64,000 nucleotides of DNA from Halicephalobus mephisto (GCA_009193035.1 SWDT01000129.1:62001-126000), one strand, 5' to 3'. Positions 1 through 13,019 are shown, counted from the first letter of the stretch. Notes: generated by a model from the sequence alone, not told the origin. Translations and numbers: made by a program.

Positions 1-3000
1 AAAATACCAGTCACAGCAGGAAAGTATATCGCCAAAAGATGGAAAAACGTCATATGATGATCTTGAAAAACTTCAACAAGTCTATTTGCAGTGCAATTTT
101 TCCAGGAGCATATTCACCAAGATCAGAATAAGATGAACCAAGATTCACTAAAAAATACAACTTATACTTTTAAAGTTACTAATTATTGTTCATGGGTATA
201 CAGGTGAGGCCAAATTGCCCTTTGAATAAACAACCGTGATCCCGACACGAATGTTTGGATCAACGGTTTTTCAAATATGGAATTGTTTCTTTTTTCTCTC
301 ACCTGTTCCTGGCTCTTTATTATTTTCCTATTTTTGTAATTCATAAATTACACAAGGTTGTTCCTCGAGTTCCAAACAATTATAACTCGTTTAATTACAC
401 AACAATAAAGAATTACTGTAGATTAAAAATTCCCAAAATATTCCTTACAATTTCAGCCATTAATGACATTTCTGAAACTTCTGTTTCAAAAATTACATAA
501 AAAATACAATTTTTTTCAAAATACGAAATCCAAAAATTTTCGTCAAGAAAAAATTCATATTTTTTAAACTTTTGATTCAAAAATTTCAAAAATATCCTTA
601 ATGACTGACATTGTAGAGAATATTTTGGGAATTCCAATACTCTACAGTAATTATTTGTTACTGTATAACAAAAAAAATCACAAAAAAAAATTAAAAATTA
701 TGAATTATTCTGTATAATTTAAAAAAACCTACTTATCAGAGCATCTGAAGCATATCCAGGATATCCATTGACACAACTCAAAAGAGAACTATTGTCCCAA
801 CCATAGGAACTCAGAGTGTCCATCAAATCCACATTAGAAGAATTACAAAAATCACAAATATCACTTAATGATGCATTTTGCGGCATGAATACCTGAGCTT
901 GAAGTAGATGTTCACCGTACATACAAATATATTGAGCTGCTGATGGATTAAGTGTTTTTTCAATTCCTCCAGCATAACAAGCAAGGATAGAAATAATTAC
1001 AGTAACAAGAGATACTGGGGCAAGCATTTGAACAAATCTGACACCCATAGCAACAATGGCAAATTCAATCAAAAGTAGAACTGTACCGTAGAGACGGAGA
1101 TTGTGGGACATCATTCCGAAGACATGAGTATCAGTTTGAACTTCAACTCCACCAATAGTCAACCAGGGACAAATATATAACTAAAAAATATTACAAAAAT
1201 CATAAATTTTATTAATGAAACAATTTCGGGGAGAGTTATTGAAAGTTCCAAAAACTAAAATAGCTTAAAATTTCTTATTTTCAATGATTATTTCGTAATC
1301 AGTTATATATTGTAAAAAATGACACGAATTTTTCAGTTTTTAGAAATTTTAGGCTACTTTAATTTCTGATTTCCTAATTTTAGAGAATTTTGAAACTAAT
1401 TTTTTAGATTTATATTTTTTAAAATAAACCTAGGAATTTTAAAATTACAATATATCAAAACACAATCTTCTATTTACTTTGTAAAGTTAATTTTCATATA
1501 TGAAATCATTATTGAATATCGAAAAATCATAATTAATAACATAATAAATCTCCAAAATTAAGTTTTTTAATTTAAAAAAAAATACAATAACTTACTAGTA
1601 AAATTTCGACACCTCCAACAAGGTACATAGCAGTAGCAACCGTATTTGCCAAATAGAACAAAATTCCGACGGCACTTCCGAACTCTGGACCCAGATTTCT
1701 TGAAATCATAAAATAAGCTCCGCCACTTTCAACGACGCCGTTTGTAGCCACTGCAGAGACACTTATACAAGTCAAAAAAGTCTAAAAAGGTCAAGTACTA
1801 GAAAAAAATTAAATAGTACAGTGGAATCTCGATATAACGCCCCAGGCTATAAGGCACGGTTCCAGTGCGTTAGTTTGGTCCGGATACAAATTTGCGAGAA
1901 TTTAAGGAATTTTAGTCATATTCGACCCTCGATGAAAGGCACCCCACGATATAAGGCACGATTTGTCCGGTCCCTTGAGGGTGCCTTATATCCAGATTCC
2001 ACTGTATTTGTTTACTTACACATAGACAACAAAGTAAGAGCATGAGGAATGTCTGACCCAATCCAGCGACCCCGACACACCAGGAAAGCCGGATAAACAT
2101 AGTAACACCGAGGATATGCTGGATTGTAGGCAAGTACACTCCAAGGATGACTCCGAGATTGGCTTTTTTCTTTTTGCTTTCTTCCCTTTCCAAGGGTCCT
2201 GGGGTCGTGTATCCCCGAACATAGTCAGTCAGAAAGTTTCCTGAAGCTTCTTCCTCGTACAAGGCCAGATTATTGTCCGGATTTTGATCCTGTTTCCTGA
2301 TCGATCCAAAAAGGGAAAATCCACCATTTTCATCTAAAATCAATCATAAAATTTAAATTTAAAAAAAATAAAAGCATTAAAGCCCAAATGTTAATAAAGC
2401 AAACCATTATGTGAAGGCAAAAATTTGTCATTTTCAGGAGGCTTCGGAAGGGAGTTTACTGCAGGACTAGAGGCAGACCGGCAATTCTGGAATCTCAATG
2501 AGTCGACATTCACCGGGGTTACTGAGAAATTTACCATTTCTCGGCATCAGAAGCTGTGAAAAATTAGAAAGTTAGTTTAATTGCAAAAAATACGAAATAA
2601 TAACAAGCAAAAAAATTATAAACTTCAAAAAAAAAATAAAATTCAGCTGACTTAACAATCAATCCTTTTGGATATTTAATGCTCAATTTCGTAATTGTGA
2701 TTTAATTTTTAAGACGGGATTTTTAATAGTTAAAAAAGTTTCAAATAATAAAAAAATAACTAAAAATATATTTTTAAAGACAATTTTGAAATAAATGTGA
2801 ATTGTTGAAGACGTATGATACAAAAAAATCTTAGAAAACAAATATTGTTACAGAAAGAAGTTTTGTTTTTAAGCATTTTTATAACATTTATAACAGTTAA
2901 ATTAGCATAAAATAAAAACCCAAAATATCGACGAAAAAATTTCGAAATTAACACAAATCGTTGGGGACATATGCTACAAAAAATTGTTCTTTAATGTATT

Positions 3001-6000
3001 TTTCAACCCTTTATCCTAATCGTTCTAATTGTTAAAATAACCTAGATAACAAGCAACTGAAAATATTGACATATAAACAAAAAATTTCGAAATCAACGCG
3101 AGTGAAGGAAATATATATTATTTAAAAAAGAATATACCAAAGGAGGATAATTCTGCGACAAATTTCTTATATTCCTCAAGTAATATTTTTAATGTTAAAA
3201 TAGCCTAAATAACAACTGAAAATGTTGATATATAAATAAAAAATTTCGAAATCAACGCGAGTGCAGGAAATATACAAAAGAGAAATAATTTTGTGATATA
3301 TTCTTAATATTCTTCAAGTAATATCTTTAATGTTAAAATACCCTAAATGACAACTGAAAATGTTGATATATAAACAAAAAATTTCGAAATCAACGCGAAT
3401 GAAGGAAATATATATTATTTGGAAGGGAATATACCAAAGGAGGACAATTCCGCAACCAGGAATTTAAACGAAATCAATTCTGCGCGAAATAAGCTGATCA
3501 ACAAAGACGAATTTAAAAATGTGAAAACAGCTAAAGATCAAATTAGAACCAACCACGTTAACTACAGTGATGTCGAGGAAAAAATCCTCATTTTAAACAA
3601 ACAAGAAAAAATGAAATTTTTTATATGAAAACTTAAAATAAGACAAACAATTCCAATATCGAGAAAAACATTGGTTTAATTTTTTTACTAAATGGCAAAA
3701 ATGAAAACAAAAAAGTGCGCGATATAAATTGACTGGTCGCATAGCTCTCTCAAGCTCGCGGTTTCCGATTTTTCCAGGACAAATGGTTTACATTGCTGGC
3801 GGCAGAAAGCAAACGAATACTTACTCGGCTGTACGACAGATGCTTCCCAATGACATTTTATTCTCCTATTTTGTAAGATTTATTTCTTTTTTTAGATTAG
3901 TATTTTTGACAGTGGAATCAGCCTAAAAACTATATGGCATTTGTGTTCCGGATATTATAGCCTTAATTTTGCAATTGAGAATAAAAAAGTGCTTAATAGA
4001 AAACAATGAAACCCCAAGGAATTTCGAATTTGAAATAAGAATCAAAAGTTAACTCTCAGGATTCAGGATTCTGAAGACTAGTCCTCGACTCCTATTTTAG
4101 GATTCTTTAAATATCCCTAAAACTGGACAAAAATAGGTTATAATGGAGGTAATGAGACCTATAAAACCTGAATTCGAAGTCAGAACTAATAATTGATCCT
4201 CAAAATTCAGGATTCTGAAGACTAATTCTCGATTCCTATTTTAGGATTCTTTAAATATCCTTAAAATTGAAGAAAAAGTACCTAAAATAATCAGACCCAT
4301 AGATTCTGAATTTCAAATCAGAACAAACTTTAACCTTCACAACCCTGGATTCTGAACTCTGAAGACTAACCTCCAATTATAAGAACACCTAAAATTTTAT
4401 CCTGGGGCTTCATATAAAATATAAAAACTAATCTAAAATATCTTTTAATTTTTGAATTAAAATTGTCAGAATTGGAGCTTAAATATCCGGAACACAAATG
4501 CCATATAGTTTTTAGGCTGACTCCACTGTCAAAAATACTAATCTAAAAAAAGAAATAAATCTTACAAAATAGGAAAATAAAATATCATTGAGAAGCATCT
4601 GTCATACAGCCTCCTTGCTTGAGGCTCACTTACCTTCATCTTCTTTTTTTTTGTCATAGTCGGTGCTGAAACGATCCCGAATTGATATATAAAAACATAT
4701 GGGTTTGGCCCGAGGAAAGCAGTCGGTCAATTTCTCACCCCCGCTATGTGATTAATCACGTAATTTTAGAGACAAATAAAACTTGTTTTGATAGTGTACT
4801 TCAGTGTTGTGATTTCTCGAATATCTCAGTACTTTCAATACAACCCTTGAAGGTGCATGTATTACAATGTATGGATACATTAAAACGGTTCTAATGTGTC
4901 AGATACATTATATTCAATATGACGATGGATTAAGTATAATATCGGTGCATTGTATATTCAATACATTTGAGGCATTAAAACAACTCTTATACATCGGGTA
5001 CATGGTATTCAATGTATCTGATACATTAAATACAACATTGATGAATTATATTCAATACATTTGATATATTAAAACAACTTTTATATCGTGTGCATTGTAT
5101 TCAATGTATCTGATACATTAAATACAATATTGATGAATTATACTCAATATATTTGATATATTAAAACAACTTTTATATCGTGTGCATTGTATTCAATGTA
5201 TCTGATACATTAAATACAATATTGATGAATTATATTCAATATATTTGATATATTAAAACGACTTTTATATCGTGTGCATTGTATTCAATGTATCTGATAC
5301 ATTAAATACAATATTGATGAATTATATTCAATATATTTGATATATTAAAATAACTTTTATATCAGGTACATGGTATTCACTCTATCTGATGCATTAGAGC
5401 CGTTCTAATGTACCTTTTTTATATGTAGGGTTATGTACTATATGTATTCTAATTCAAAAGTTTGCAGATTTATCTAAGAATGTATTTATCAAAAATTAAT
5501 TTTGAAATGCCTTATGAAAAATTACGAACTACTTTAATTTGCAAAAATATATATCAGGACCATTTCGTAAGAAAACTAATTTTTGCAATGTTATTTTTAC
5601 TAAAATTCTGAAGTTATGGAGAATCTAGAAAACGATTCTGGAACTTTTTAGGATTTCATAAAAATTTCAAAAACTTCCTAGAATATTCGGAATTTTTCTA
5701 ATTTTGGAATAAACTCAAAATCAACAATTTTGGAAGGTTCTGAAAAATTCAGAGATTTTCATTAAGACTATTTTTTTTTCAACAGAACTGATTTATGATT
5801 TTCAAAAATATGTGATCGATTACATCCTCGAAGAATGACAAAAACATTTTTATAATTTTGCATCTCAGTTGAAAAATTTCAGAAATTCGTCTCAAGATCA
5901 TTTCATAAAATTTTCTTTAAAAATTTTTACAATAATAAATTTATAATTATCTTTTTAGAGTTAAATAATAAATTTAGAAATGCAGGTCTCAACTGGAAAG

Positions 6001-8144
6001 TTTGCAAAATCGTGTTGAGAGTACTTTGTAGAATAGCTTTATTTTTTAAAAGTGATTTGATTTTAATTAGATCTTTTTAGAATTAAATAGATGATGGATT
6101 TCAAAATTTAAGTCTCAACAGGAAAGTTTGAAAATTCCCCTCGAGACAGTTACGTGGAAAAATTTGTTTTAAATTTTTAAATGATTTGATTTTAAATTTT
6201 TTTAGAATCAAATAGATGATGAATTTCGAAATTTAAGTCTCAACAGGAAAGTTTGAAAATTCCCCTCGAGACAATTACGTGGAAAAATTTGTTTTAAATT
6301 TTTAAATGATTTGATTTTAATTAGATCTTTTTAGAATCAAATAGATGATGTATTTCGAAATTTAAGTCTCAACAGGAAAGTTTGGAAATTCCCCTCGAGA
6401 CAGTTACGTGGAAAAATTTGTTTTAAATTTTACAATAGCGATCTATGACCCGATTGACCTGACTGATCAAAAAATGAGCGGACCAAAACGTAGATACTTA
6501 CTTTGAATTCCGGTCCGTATATTTAGGTCCTGAACTATCGGCGACTTTTGTTTTCATGAATGTTTTTCCGGAACGGATGATTCTGAAATAATTTATCTAA
6601 TCCAGATAATATTTAAAATTTATAAATTTAATCAAAGACGAAAATTTTATCATTTTTATCAACATTGGGAGAATATGAATCGGACGAGAATTGACGGACT
6701 GATGATTGATAACAACAATAAACCTTTGCTGGACCGTGGAAAATCTTCCAATCGGTTTTAGTAGATTGGTTCACCTGGACATGTATGTCACCTAATGTCA
6801 GAAGGACAAAAATAAAAATTTTGGCTATCGAAAAAGACTAATGACTGTACGACAGTTGCCCCCAGCGACGTTTGGTCCCTTTTTTCTTTTTAATTCTGCC
6901 TAATTTAGAAATTCTTTCTAAATTAATTTTTTCTTATTTAATTAAGATATTAATTTTAATTATTAAAAAATTAATAAAACGAAATAAATTGTATATTACG
7001 AAATAGGAGGAGCAAATATCGTCGGAGAGGACTGCAAGACAGTTGATCCCTGTTTTTCTCTTTTTCGATTTGTGCTAATTTTGAAATTAATTTTTTTCTT
7101 AATTAATATATCAAGTTGATTTAACTACTGTTGTGGATGTATAGTCCCTATGACTGGAGGTATTCAGAACACCGAAGACTTAACAGTTACTTTTCTTCAC
7201 TAAAAAGTACAAAAAGGAACACTTGGGTGTACCGGATATCCTCCCCGGGTGTAGTTCTGATATTAATAATATTTGTTCCTATTTTGTATTGTGTCTTATT
7301 CTAAGTAAAAGACATAACAACTACGAAAAAACCGATATAAAATGAAATAAATGAGATAAATCTTGCGGAAAAAAGAGCAACTGTCGTACAGCCGGACTAA
7401 TACTATCTCAGGGATCAACCTTCGGTCATTGTTCCGATTATCGTCAATTACGTAATTTGTTATTTTTAAAAAACCCGAATTTGTGGATTGATAATGTTGA
7501 AAAAATAAAAAAAATAAAATTTCCAAAATTCCACAGAAAATTTATTTTAAATAGAGGACACTTTTGTGTAAATTGTGATTTTTGAAATATTTATTGATAA
7601 TTTTTCTGTAATCTTGTGATCCTTAAGGGTAAACAGAAGACTGTGTACCTTAATTTGTAAACTACTGAATTCATCCAAGAAAAACAAAAATTGATCCCAA
7701 AATGACCGCTCAAAATCAAAAATTTTAAAATTCGCGTCGAGACAATTTCGCAAAAAAAAAATGCATTTTTACTTTTTTAAATAGTGTGATTTTTTTGAAA
7801 TTTATTTTTTTTTTAAATTTTGGAATTTTCTAAAATCTCCAGAATTCCATCTAAATTGAAAATAAACTTTTTAAAATCAAAAATTTTAAAATTCGCGTCG
7901 AGACAATTTCGCAAAAAAAATGCATTTTTTACTTTTTTTAATAATACAGCTTTTTGACCACCGGAAATTAGTTTTTAGAAGCAAGAAATGGAGTTAGATG
8001 ATCTTGAAAAATTTTTAAATTTCGACAAACAAGAAAAAAATTTTTAATTTTGAAATTTTTTCACCTTTTTTCTTCAAGGGTATCCGGATCCACTTGGATG
8101 ATAACATTGGGGTTATCCACCGACGACATGCTTGGTTGCGACTA
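1..8144 (-). CDS. kcc: K-Cl cotransporter (SLC12 family), 5' half, runs off left edge
   Basis: This is an electroneutral K+/Cl- symporter of the plasma membrane; the family sets cell volume and neuronal chloride. Coding exons on the minus strand: 8129-8065, 6582-6502, 4665-4634, 2333-2020, 1781-1596, 1180-733 and 147-1 (partial); an alternative first exon is 2537-2405. All phases join. Visible family hallmarks are [20 protein letters not shown] (TM1), [20 protein letters not shown] (TM2-3), [20 protein letters not shown] and [16 protein letters not shown]. The ATG at 8129 lies 15 bases after a TTTTACAG acceptor, so it is probably trans-spliced. The exon at 147-1 changes frame near bases 97-101 (a run of five T on the plus strand), which could be a base missing from the assembly or a real lesion. 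Transmembrane segments after about TM5 and the cytoplasmic C-terminus lie outside the window. Which nematode kcc paralogue it is cannot be decided here. Confidence 0.9.
1817..2006. mobile_element. MITE with pogo/Tigger-like termini in a kcc intron
   Basis: The ends are inverted repeats: CAGTGGAATCTCGATATAA on the left matches the reverse complement of the right end, CAGTGGAATCTGGATATAA. Both are flanked by TA. This terminal pattern is typical of non-autonomous Tc1/mariner (pogo/Tigger) elements. It is about 186 bases long and has no coding capacity. Confidence 0.7.
2405..2537 (-). CDS. kcc: Alternative first coding exon of the K-Cl cotransporter
   Basis: The ATG at 2537 opens a reading frame containing [13 protein letters not shown] and ending in phase 1 at a GTTTGC donor, which joins the common exon at 2333 in frame. 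A TTTTTCACAG acceptor lies just upstream. If the distal exons (8129, 6582, 4665) were spliced into this exon, its leader would give an in-frame stop. The 4665-4634 exon also ends in phase 1 and fits the 2333 exon directly. The two 5' ends are therefore mutually exclusive, which points to an internal promoter and probably its own spliced-leader site. Confidence 0.7.
2890..3450. repeat. Tandem repeat, about 140-150 bp unit, 3-4 copies
   Basis: The string AAATTTCGAAATCAACGCGA recurs at about 3087, 3240 and 3378, with a diverged copy near 2938. Flanking sequence also repeats, including the motif ATACCAAAGGAGGA. The repeat lies in a kcc intron. Confidence 0.8.
3827..4611. mobile_element. 785-bp element with about 120-bp terminal inverted repeats
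   Basis: The left end (GGCTGTACGACAGATGCTTC) matches the reverse complement of the right end (GGCTGTATGACAGATGCTTC), and similarity extends about 120 bases inward on both sides. The interior holds two to three copies of a unit rich in GATTCTGAAGACTAATC. A very similar interior recurs at 11140-11600 without clear terminal repeats, and a reverse-orientation relative is at 60420-60900. There is no transposase frame, so it is a non-autonomous element. Confidence 0.75.
4634..4665 (-). CDS. kcc: 32-base micro-exon of the long K-Cl cotransporter isoform
   Basis: A small exon between a TTTCAG acceptor and a GTAAGT donor encodes the acidic/basic stretch [10 protein letters not shown]. It receives phase 2 from exon 6582-6502 and leaves phase 1 for exon 2333-2020. 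It lies 22 bases from the end of a long inverted-repeat element (3827-4611). Confidence 0.65.
4890..5400. repeat. Tandem repeat, about 92 bp unit, 4-5 copies
   Basis: Each unit contains TTCAATGTATCTGATACATT followed by an AT-rich arm. The core TGTATCTGATACAT is itself palindromic. It lies within a kcc intron. Confidence 0.85.
5980..6440. repeat. Tandem repeat, about 118 bp unit, 3-4 copies
   Basis: Units contain TAAGTCTCAACAGGAAAGTT and CCCTCGAGACARTTACGTGG. The pair GTCTCAAC and CTCGAGAC resembles the dispersed hairpin repeat seen at 35490-35900, 41880-42090 and 59700-60080. Confidence 0.8.
6843..7394. mobile_element. MITE-like element, ends GGCTGTACGACAGTTGC
   Basis: The left end reads GACTGTACGACAGTTGCCCC. 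The right end, reverse complemented, reads GGCTGTACGACAGTTGCTC. A related internal end lies near 7020, so one copy may be nested in another. It belongs to the same dispersed family as the elements at 3827, 43018 and 53431. Confidence 0.6.
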
Positions 8145-8854
8145 CTGTAAAAGGAGAATATTAAGTACTGTAATTGTGACTTACAGTAATTATTTGTTGA
8201 AATTTGCGAAAATACCAAGCAATAAACACAATCCGAAAAGTAAAAAACGCCGATATAGACTGGTGTTTTCGACTGAAGAATTCCAAAAAGTATCGTTTAT
8301 AATTTTTAATTTTTTTTTCGCATACAAATACGGCGATTTGCATAGTTATGCCTTTACGAAATGCACAGAATCAAACAGCAAAGGATTCACGGAAGTCGGT
8401 TTTCGATGGGCAGTAGGAAAAAATACAAAAGGAAGAAATATAAGATAGAAAAAATATTAAACCAATTATGGTATCCTAAAATCTTGCTTAATGTTGTTAT
8501 CATCATGGCTTAGATGCTTAAGCCGATTTCCACACACAATTAGTAATTTATCGTATACCTTATATTTTTTCGTCTTATATTTCAGCAGTAGGAAAAAATA
8601 TAAGAGAAGAAAAATTAAACCAATGATGGTATCCCAAAATCTTGCATAATGTTGTTATCACCATGGCCTAGGTGTCTAAACCCAATTTCGAAAGCCGATT
8701 TCCACATTTAATTAGTAATTTATCTTATACCTTATATTTCTTCCTCTTATATTTTTCCCGTTCACGGTTTTCGATGACCATGGAAAATATCAGAAGCAAT
8801 TTTATATATTTAATTTTTTTTTAAATTTTATATTTTTTTACATTTATAAACGAC
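8145..8854. repeat. Spacer between kcc and the P450, with a tandem duplication
   Basis: About 175 bases are duplicated head to tail (roughly 8410-8585 and 8587-8760). Both copies carry CAGTAGGAAAAAATA and a block ending in AATTAGTAATTTATC. The rest is AT-rich. The kcc promoter should lie here, but no motif is recognisable. Confidence 0.65.
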
Positions 8855-11800
8855 TTAATCTTGGACAAACAAACAATCGAAATCCTCCGGTACTCTTACA
8901 AGTCCTGGTCTGGCGAAGATCCTCGGGAGGTTTTTAGGATCTAACGGCCGGATACTGTACTTTTTTAACAAAATAGCAAGAAGTAAAATTGTTTGGGGCT
9001 TCGCGAGGGCTTCTCCGAGACAACTTCTACGGCCTATGGAAAACGGTTTCAAAAGTTTATTAGGTTTGAATTCGCCGTTGGAGATATGTCGTTCCGGAAC
9101 GCACTTTTCTGGATCTGGAAAAATTTTTGGATCCAAGTTGAAACAAGCCAGCTGGGCAATCACCGCTGTTCCTGTGTCGAATCTATATCCGGCGATTTCA
9201 CAAGGCTCCAAAGTCTCGTGGACCAACGATAAAGGTATCACATTAGCTATACGGTGGATTTCCTGGAACGAAATTAATGCTTTATATCATCCAAGTTGGT
9301 GGGAATTCAGATCAAAATTCGAACTCAAATTTGGCAAAAATTCGAACTCAAATTTGGCAAAAATTCGAAATTCAAAGTTAATAAAAATTCAAAATTCAAA
9401 GTTGATAAAAATTCGAAATCAAAGTTCGAATTCAAAATTAATGAAATTCGAAATTCAAAAGTTGATAAAAATTGAAATCAAAGTTCGAACTCAAAATCCT
9501 AGATTAAAATTTAAATTTTTTATGATAACATTTATGATTTTTTTTCATTTCAAAGATATACTTTTTGTTTAAATTGATAGTTTGAATTTAGTGTTTTATT
9601 TTTAATCAAAAATCGTGTCTTAAAACGAAAAGTTTAAATTTCAACTTTTAATTCTGTATCTTGTATTATTGAAGTTAACGATCAAAATAAAAATAAAAAA
9701 CAAAAATAATAATTAATAATTAATAATTAAAATTAATAGTTAGAATTCAAAATTGAAATAAAAAATAAAAAATAAAATTAAAATTAAAATTAAAATTAAA
9801 ATAAAAAATAAAATTAAAATAAAAAATGAAAATTAATAGTTAAAATTAAAAATTAAAATAAAACTAAAAATTTCACTTTAAAATTTAAAATTAAAACTAA
9901 AAATTTAAATTTAAATCTAAAGTTTAAATTAATAATTCAAAAATTCAAAATTTGAACCTCGGATTTTGACCGTTGATTTTGATCAATCAGAGAACAGAGT
10001 TCGAAATCAAGGTTCAAATTTTAGTCCTAAAAACTGTTTTTTAATTTAAAAAATTTAAATAAAGTTCTAACATCAACTTAGGTAAAACATCTTTTTTGAA
10101 AAAAAAGAATTTAGATTTTGTTTGAATGTAAAAGTAGAAAAGTTTAAACTTCGAAATTTGATGATTGACTTTTACTTCAAAATTTAATAGTCAACTTTGA
10201 CTTTGAAATTTGATGATTAACTTTAGCTTCGAATTCAGATCACTAACTTTTACTTTGAATTCTAGTGATAAGCCTTTACTTCGAAGTTTGATGATAAACT
10301 TTTATTATGAAGTTTAGTGATCAAGTTTTACTTTGAAATTTGATGATAAACTTTTACTTTGAAGTTTAATGATAAATCTTTACTTTGAAGTTTGATGGTT
10401 AAATTTTGCTTCAAAGTTTAGTGATCAAGTTTTACTTTGAAATTTGATGATCAAATTTTACTTTGAAGTTTAGTAATTAACTTTTACTATGAAGTTTGAT
10501 GGTCAACTTTTACTTCAAAGTTTAGTGATTAACTTTGGATTCAAGTTTAGATTACTAACTTTTACTTTGAAATCTAATTGACTTTGACTTCCAACTCTAA
10601 TTGTCAACTTTGATAACACAAATCACAGATTATTTAAATCTCCAAAGTTTCTTACCTGAATGAAGGCATTCAAAAAAGTCAAACTTTTTAAATTACTCGC
10701 AGTCAAGGGTTCCTGAAATTCTCTCAGTTCGGTTTTTAATTTTCTCTGGATCTCCGGATTATGTAGCAAATAAAGAACAGCATATTGAAGAGTCGTGGTT
10801 ACGGTCTCAACTCCAGCTCCCCATAAGTCGTAACAAGCTATCGTAAACTGCCAATTTTCGAACCCTTGATCGTTGGTTTTTTCCATTTCGTCCAAAAAGG
10901 CATCGGCATAATCCTGGGGTTGTTGACGGATAGATTCGTTTTTTCTTTTTTTCCGATGTGCTTCTATGTTCGAATTCAGAAACTCTAAGAAGACATCATT
11001 GTGTTTAGCAGCATTAGAAACACCAAAATCTAAAAAATAAAAAATAAAAATTAAGTAATTTTCGTATTGTGACATTTCTGTCCCAACTCCGCAGTTATAA
11101 AAGAACAAAAAGTAAGTTATAACAAGACAATAAGACCAGTGAGTTCCGGATTTGAAATAAGAATCAAAAGTTAACTCTCAGAATTCAGGATTCTGAAAAC
11201 TAATCTCGACTCCTATTTTAGGATTCTTTAAATATCCCTAAAACTGGATAAAAAAATAGGTTATAATGGAGATAATGAGATCTATAAAACCTGAATTCGA
11301 AGTCAGAACTAATAATTGATCCTCAAAATTCAGGATTCTGAAGACTAATTCTCGATTTCTATTTTAGAATTTTTAAAATATCCTTAAAATTGAAGAAAAA
11401 GTACCTAAAATAATCAGACCCATAGATTCTGAATTTCAAATGAGAACAAACTTTAACCTTCACAACCCTGAATTCTGAACTCTGAAGACTAACCTCCAAT
11501 TATAAGAACACCTAAAATTCCATCCTAGGACTTTATATAAAATATAAAACTAATCTAAAATATCTTTTAATTTTTGAACTAAAGTTGTCAGAATTGGAGC
11601 TTAAACATCTGGGACACAATCGTAATTTCAACTTACTATAGATCCCTAGTTTTTCTAGCCACCATAACCAGGGCATAGCTTCAAGAAGCATCCAACTCGG
11701 CTTGTACCAATCTGTGAAGACGTTTTCTACTGTGATTTTGTATTTCATAACTTCGTCAGAATCGGCTATATAGTCCCCGAAGACGAGTTTATGGATGACC

Positions 11801-12324
11801 CCGGCGTTGGCCACGGCGAAAATCCTCTTCGTGTTCACTTTCCCTGTGTTTCCATTCCTCTTCAATTCTGCTTCGATAGAATCCTCTGCAGTCATCAAAA
11901 TCGTCGGTTCTAATTCTGTTCTTCCGAAACCAAAGTTCTTCAAAGTTTGTAAAGCAAATCTTCTTTGTGTTTTGTACACGTGGTTTTCATTCAACATCAA
12001 ACCGTAATTTCCCTTGAATAAAATGTCCATTATAGCTGATCTGCAACGACCAGCGAAGGTTTCTCCAGGCCTCCCGAACGTGTCTTCCATCAGTTGACCG
12101 TCGGCCAGAATCACGAGGGGGGTCGGGAGCCAGATGGTGAATATCTGGCCGTAGATGTCCCTCCATTTATTCAGAGTTATCTCAGGAGCATTTATGTCCA
12201 ATTGAAAAATATTTCCGACAATTGGCCAAGGATAAGGACCTGTGGGAAATTTTCTTCTTTTAATTTCATTTTGAATAAAAATATAAGCAATAAGAACGAT
12301 AAAAAATAAAACAAGACTTATCAT
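8855..12324 (-). CDS. Cytochrome P450 monooxygenase (nematode CYP2-clan type)
   Basis: This is a heme-thiolate monooxygenase anchored in the ER membrane, probably acting on xenobiotics or lipids. Coding exons: 12324-11637, 11029-10656 and 9262-8855, joining in phases 1 and 0 to give 489 residues, normal for the family. An N-terminal hydrophobic anchor is followed by a proline hinge (PTGPYPWPIVGN), the I-helix motif GAGVETVTT, the K-helix E-I-H-R at the start of the last exon, a PERF-like C-V-P-E-R-H, and the heme loop PFSIGRRSCLGEALAK with its cysteine ligand. The first ATG in frame is at 12324; upstream codons carry no Met before a stop. The large second intron (9263-10655) is filled with simple repeats. 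It resembles the C. elegans CYP33/34/35 groups, but the subfamily cannot be fixed. Confidence 0.93.
9300..10620. repeat. Low-complexity and about 30-bp tandem repeats in a P450 intron
   Basis: 9300-9500 repeats AAAATTCGAACTCAAATTTG-like strings, and 9690-9950 is A/T-only simple sequence. 10140-10610 is an imperfect array of about 30-base units of the form AACTTTTACTTTGAAGTTTG with ATGAT or TAGTGAT. Nothing here is coding. Confidence 0.8.
11140..11600. repeat. Second copy of the 3960-4440 element interior
   Basis: Near-identical strings are shared with 3990-4440 (for example AGAATCAAAAGTTAACTCTC and the block ending in CCTCCAATTATAAGAACACC), in the same orientation. It sits in the first P450 intron. 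The outer inverted repeats of the other copy are missing. Confidence 0.8.
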
Positions 12325-12479
12325 CGACACTAATTGATTGGCTCTGACTAAAAACAACCAAAAATCAAGCCGTAATTGGTCCAATCTCTAATTCGCGTCT
12401 TTGATCATGTGGAAAACAATTTTTCAATGACGTTACAAACATGACTACTTTTCGTTTTCAATTAAAAAAACGATCTTTG

Positions 12480-13010
12480 TTTTTTCAGTTTTGGTCCTGA
12501 CACGAAAGACGTGGTAAAATATCTTGATAAATTTCTTTACATTTAAAAAAATTTCAAAATTAGATATAAAAAGAAAAATAACTCAAAAAATACTATAAAA
12601 AATAACAAAAATTATTCGTGTCAGGACCGAAATTTAGTAATTTAATTAATTTTTTTAAAATAAAAATAGTTTAAATAAAAAAATATTTTTAAATAAATTT
12701 TAAAAAATAATAAAATTAATGCAAAAAAACATCATTCGTGTCAGGACCAGAGTTGAATAATTTAATTAATTTTTTTAAAATAAAAATAATTTGAATAAAA
12801 AAATATTTTTAAATAAATTTTAAAAAATAACAAAATTAATGCAAAAAAACACTATTCGTGTCAGAACCAGAGTTGAATAATTTAATTAATTTTTTTAAAA
12901 TAATAATAATTTGAATAAAAAAATATTTTTAAACAAATTTTAAAAAATAACAAAATTAATGCAAAAAACATTATTCGTGTCAGGACCAGAAATTAGTTAT
13001 TAAATTCACT
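12480..13010. repeat. Tandem repeat, about 120 bp unit, about 4 copies
   Basis: Each unit ends in an ATTCGTGTCAGGACC-like string (near 12612, 12733, 12853 and 12973) separated by near-identical AT-rich blocks. It lies upstream of the P450. Confidence 0.85.
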
Positions 13011-13019
13011 TTTTTAAAT

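Noticed and set aside
8050..8448. 132-codon plus-strand frame over the first K-Cl cotransporter exon
   Set aside because: It runs antisense to a clearly spliced minus-strand exon and continues into a tandem duplication.
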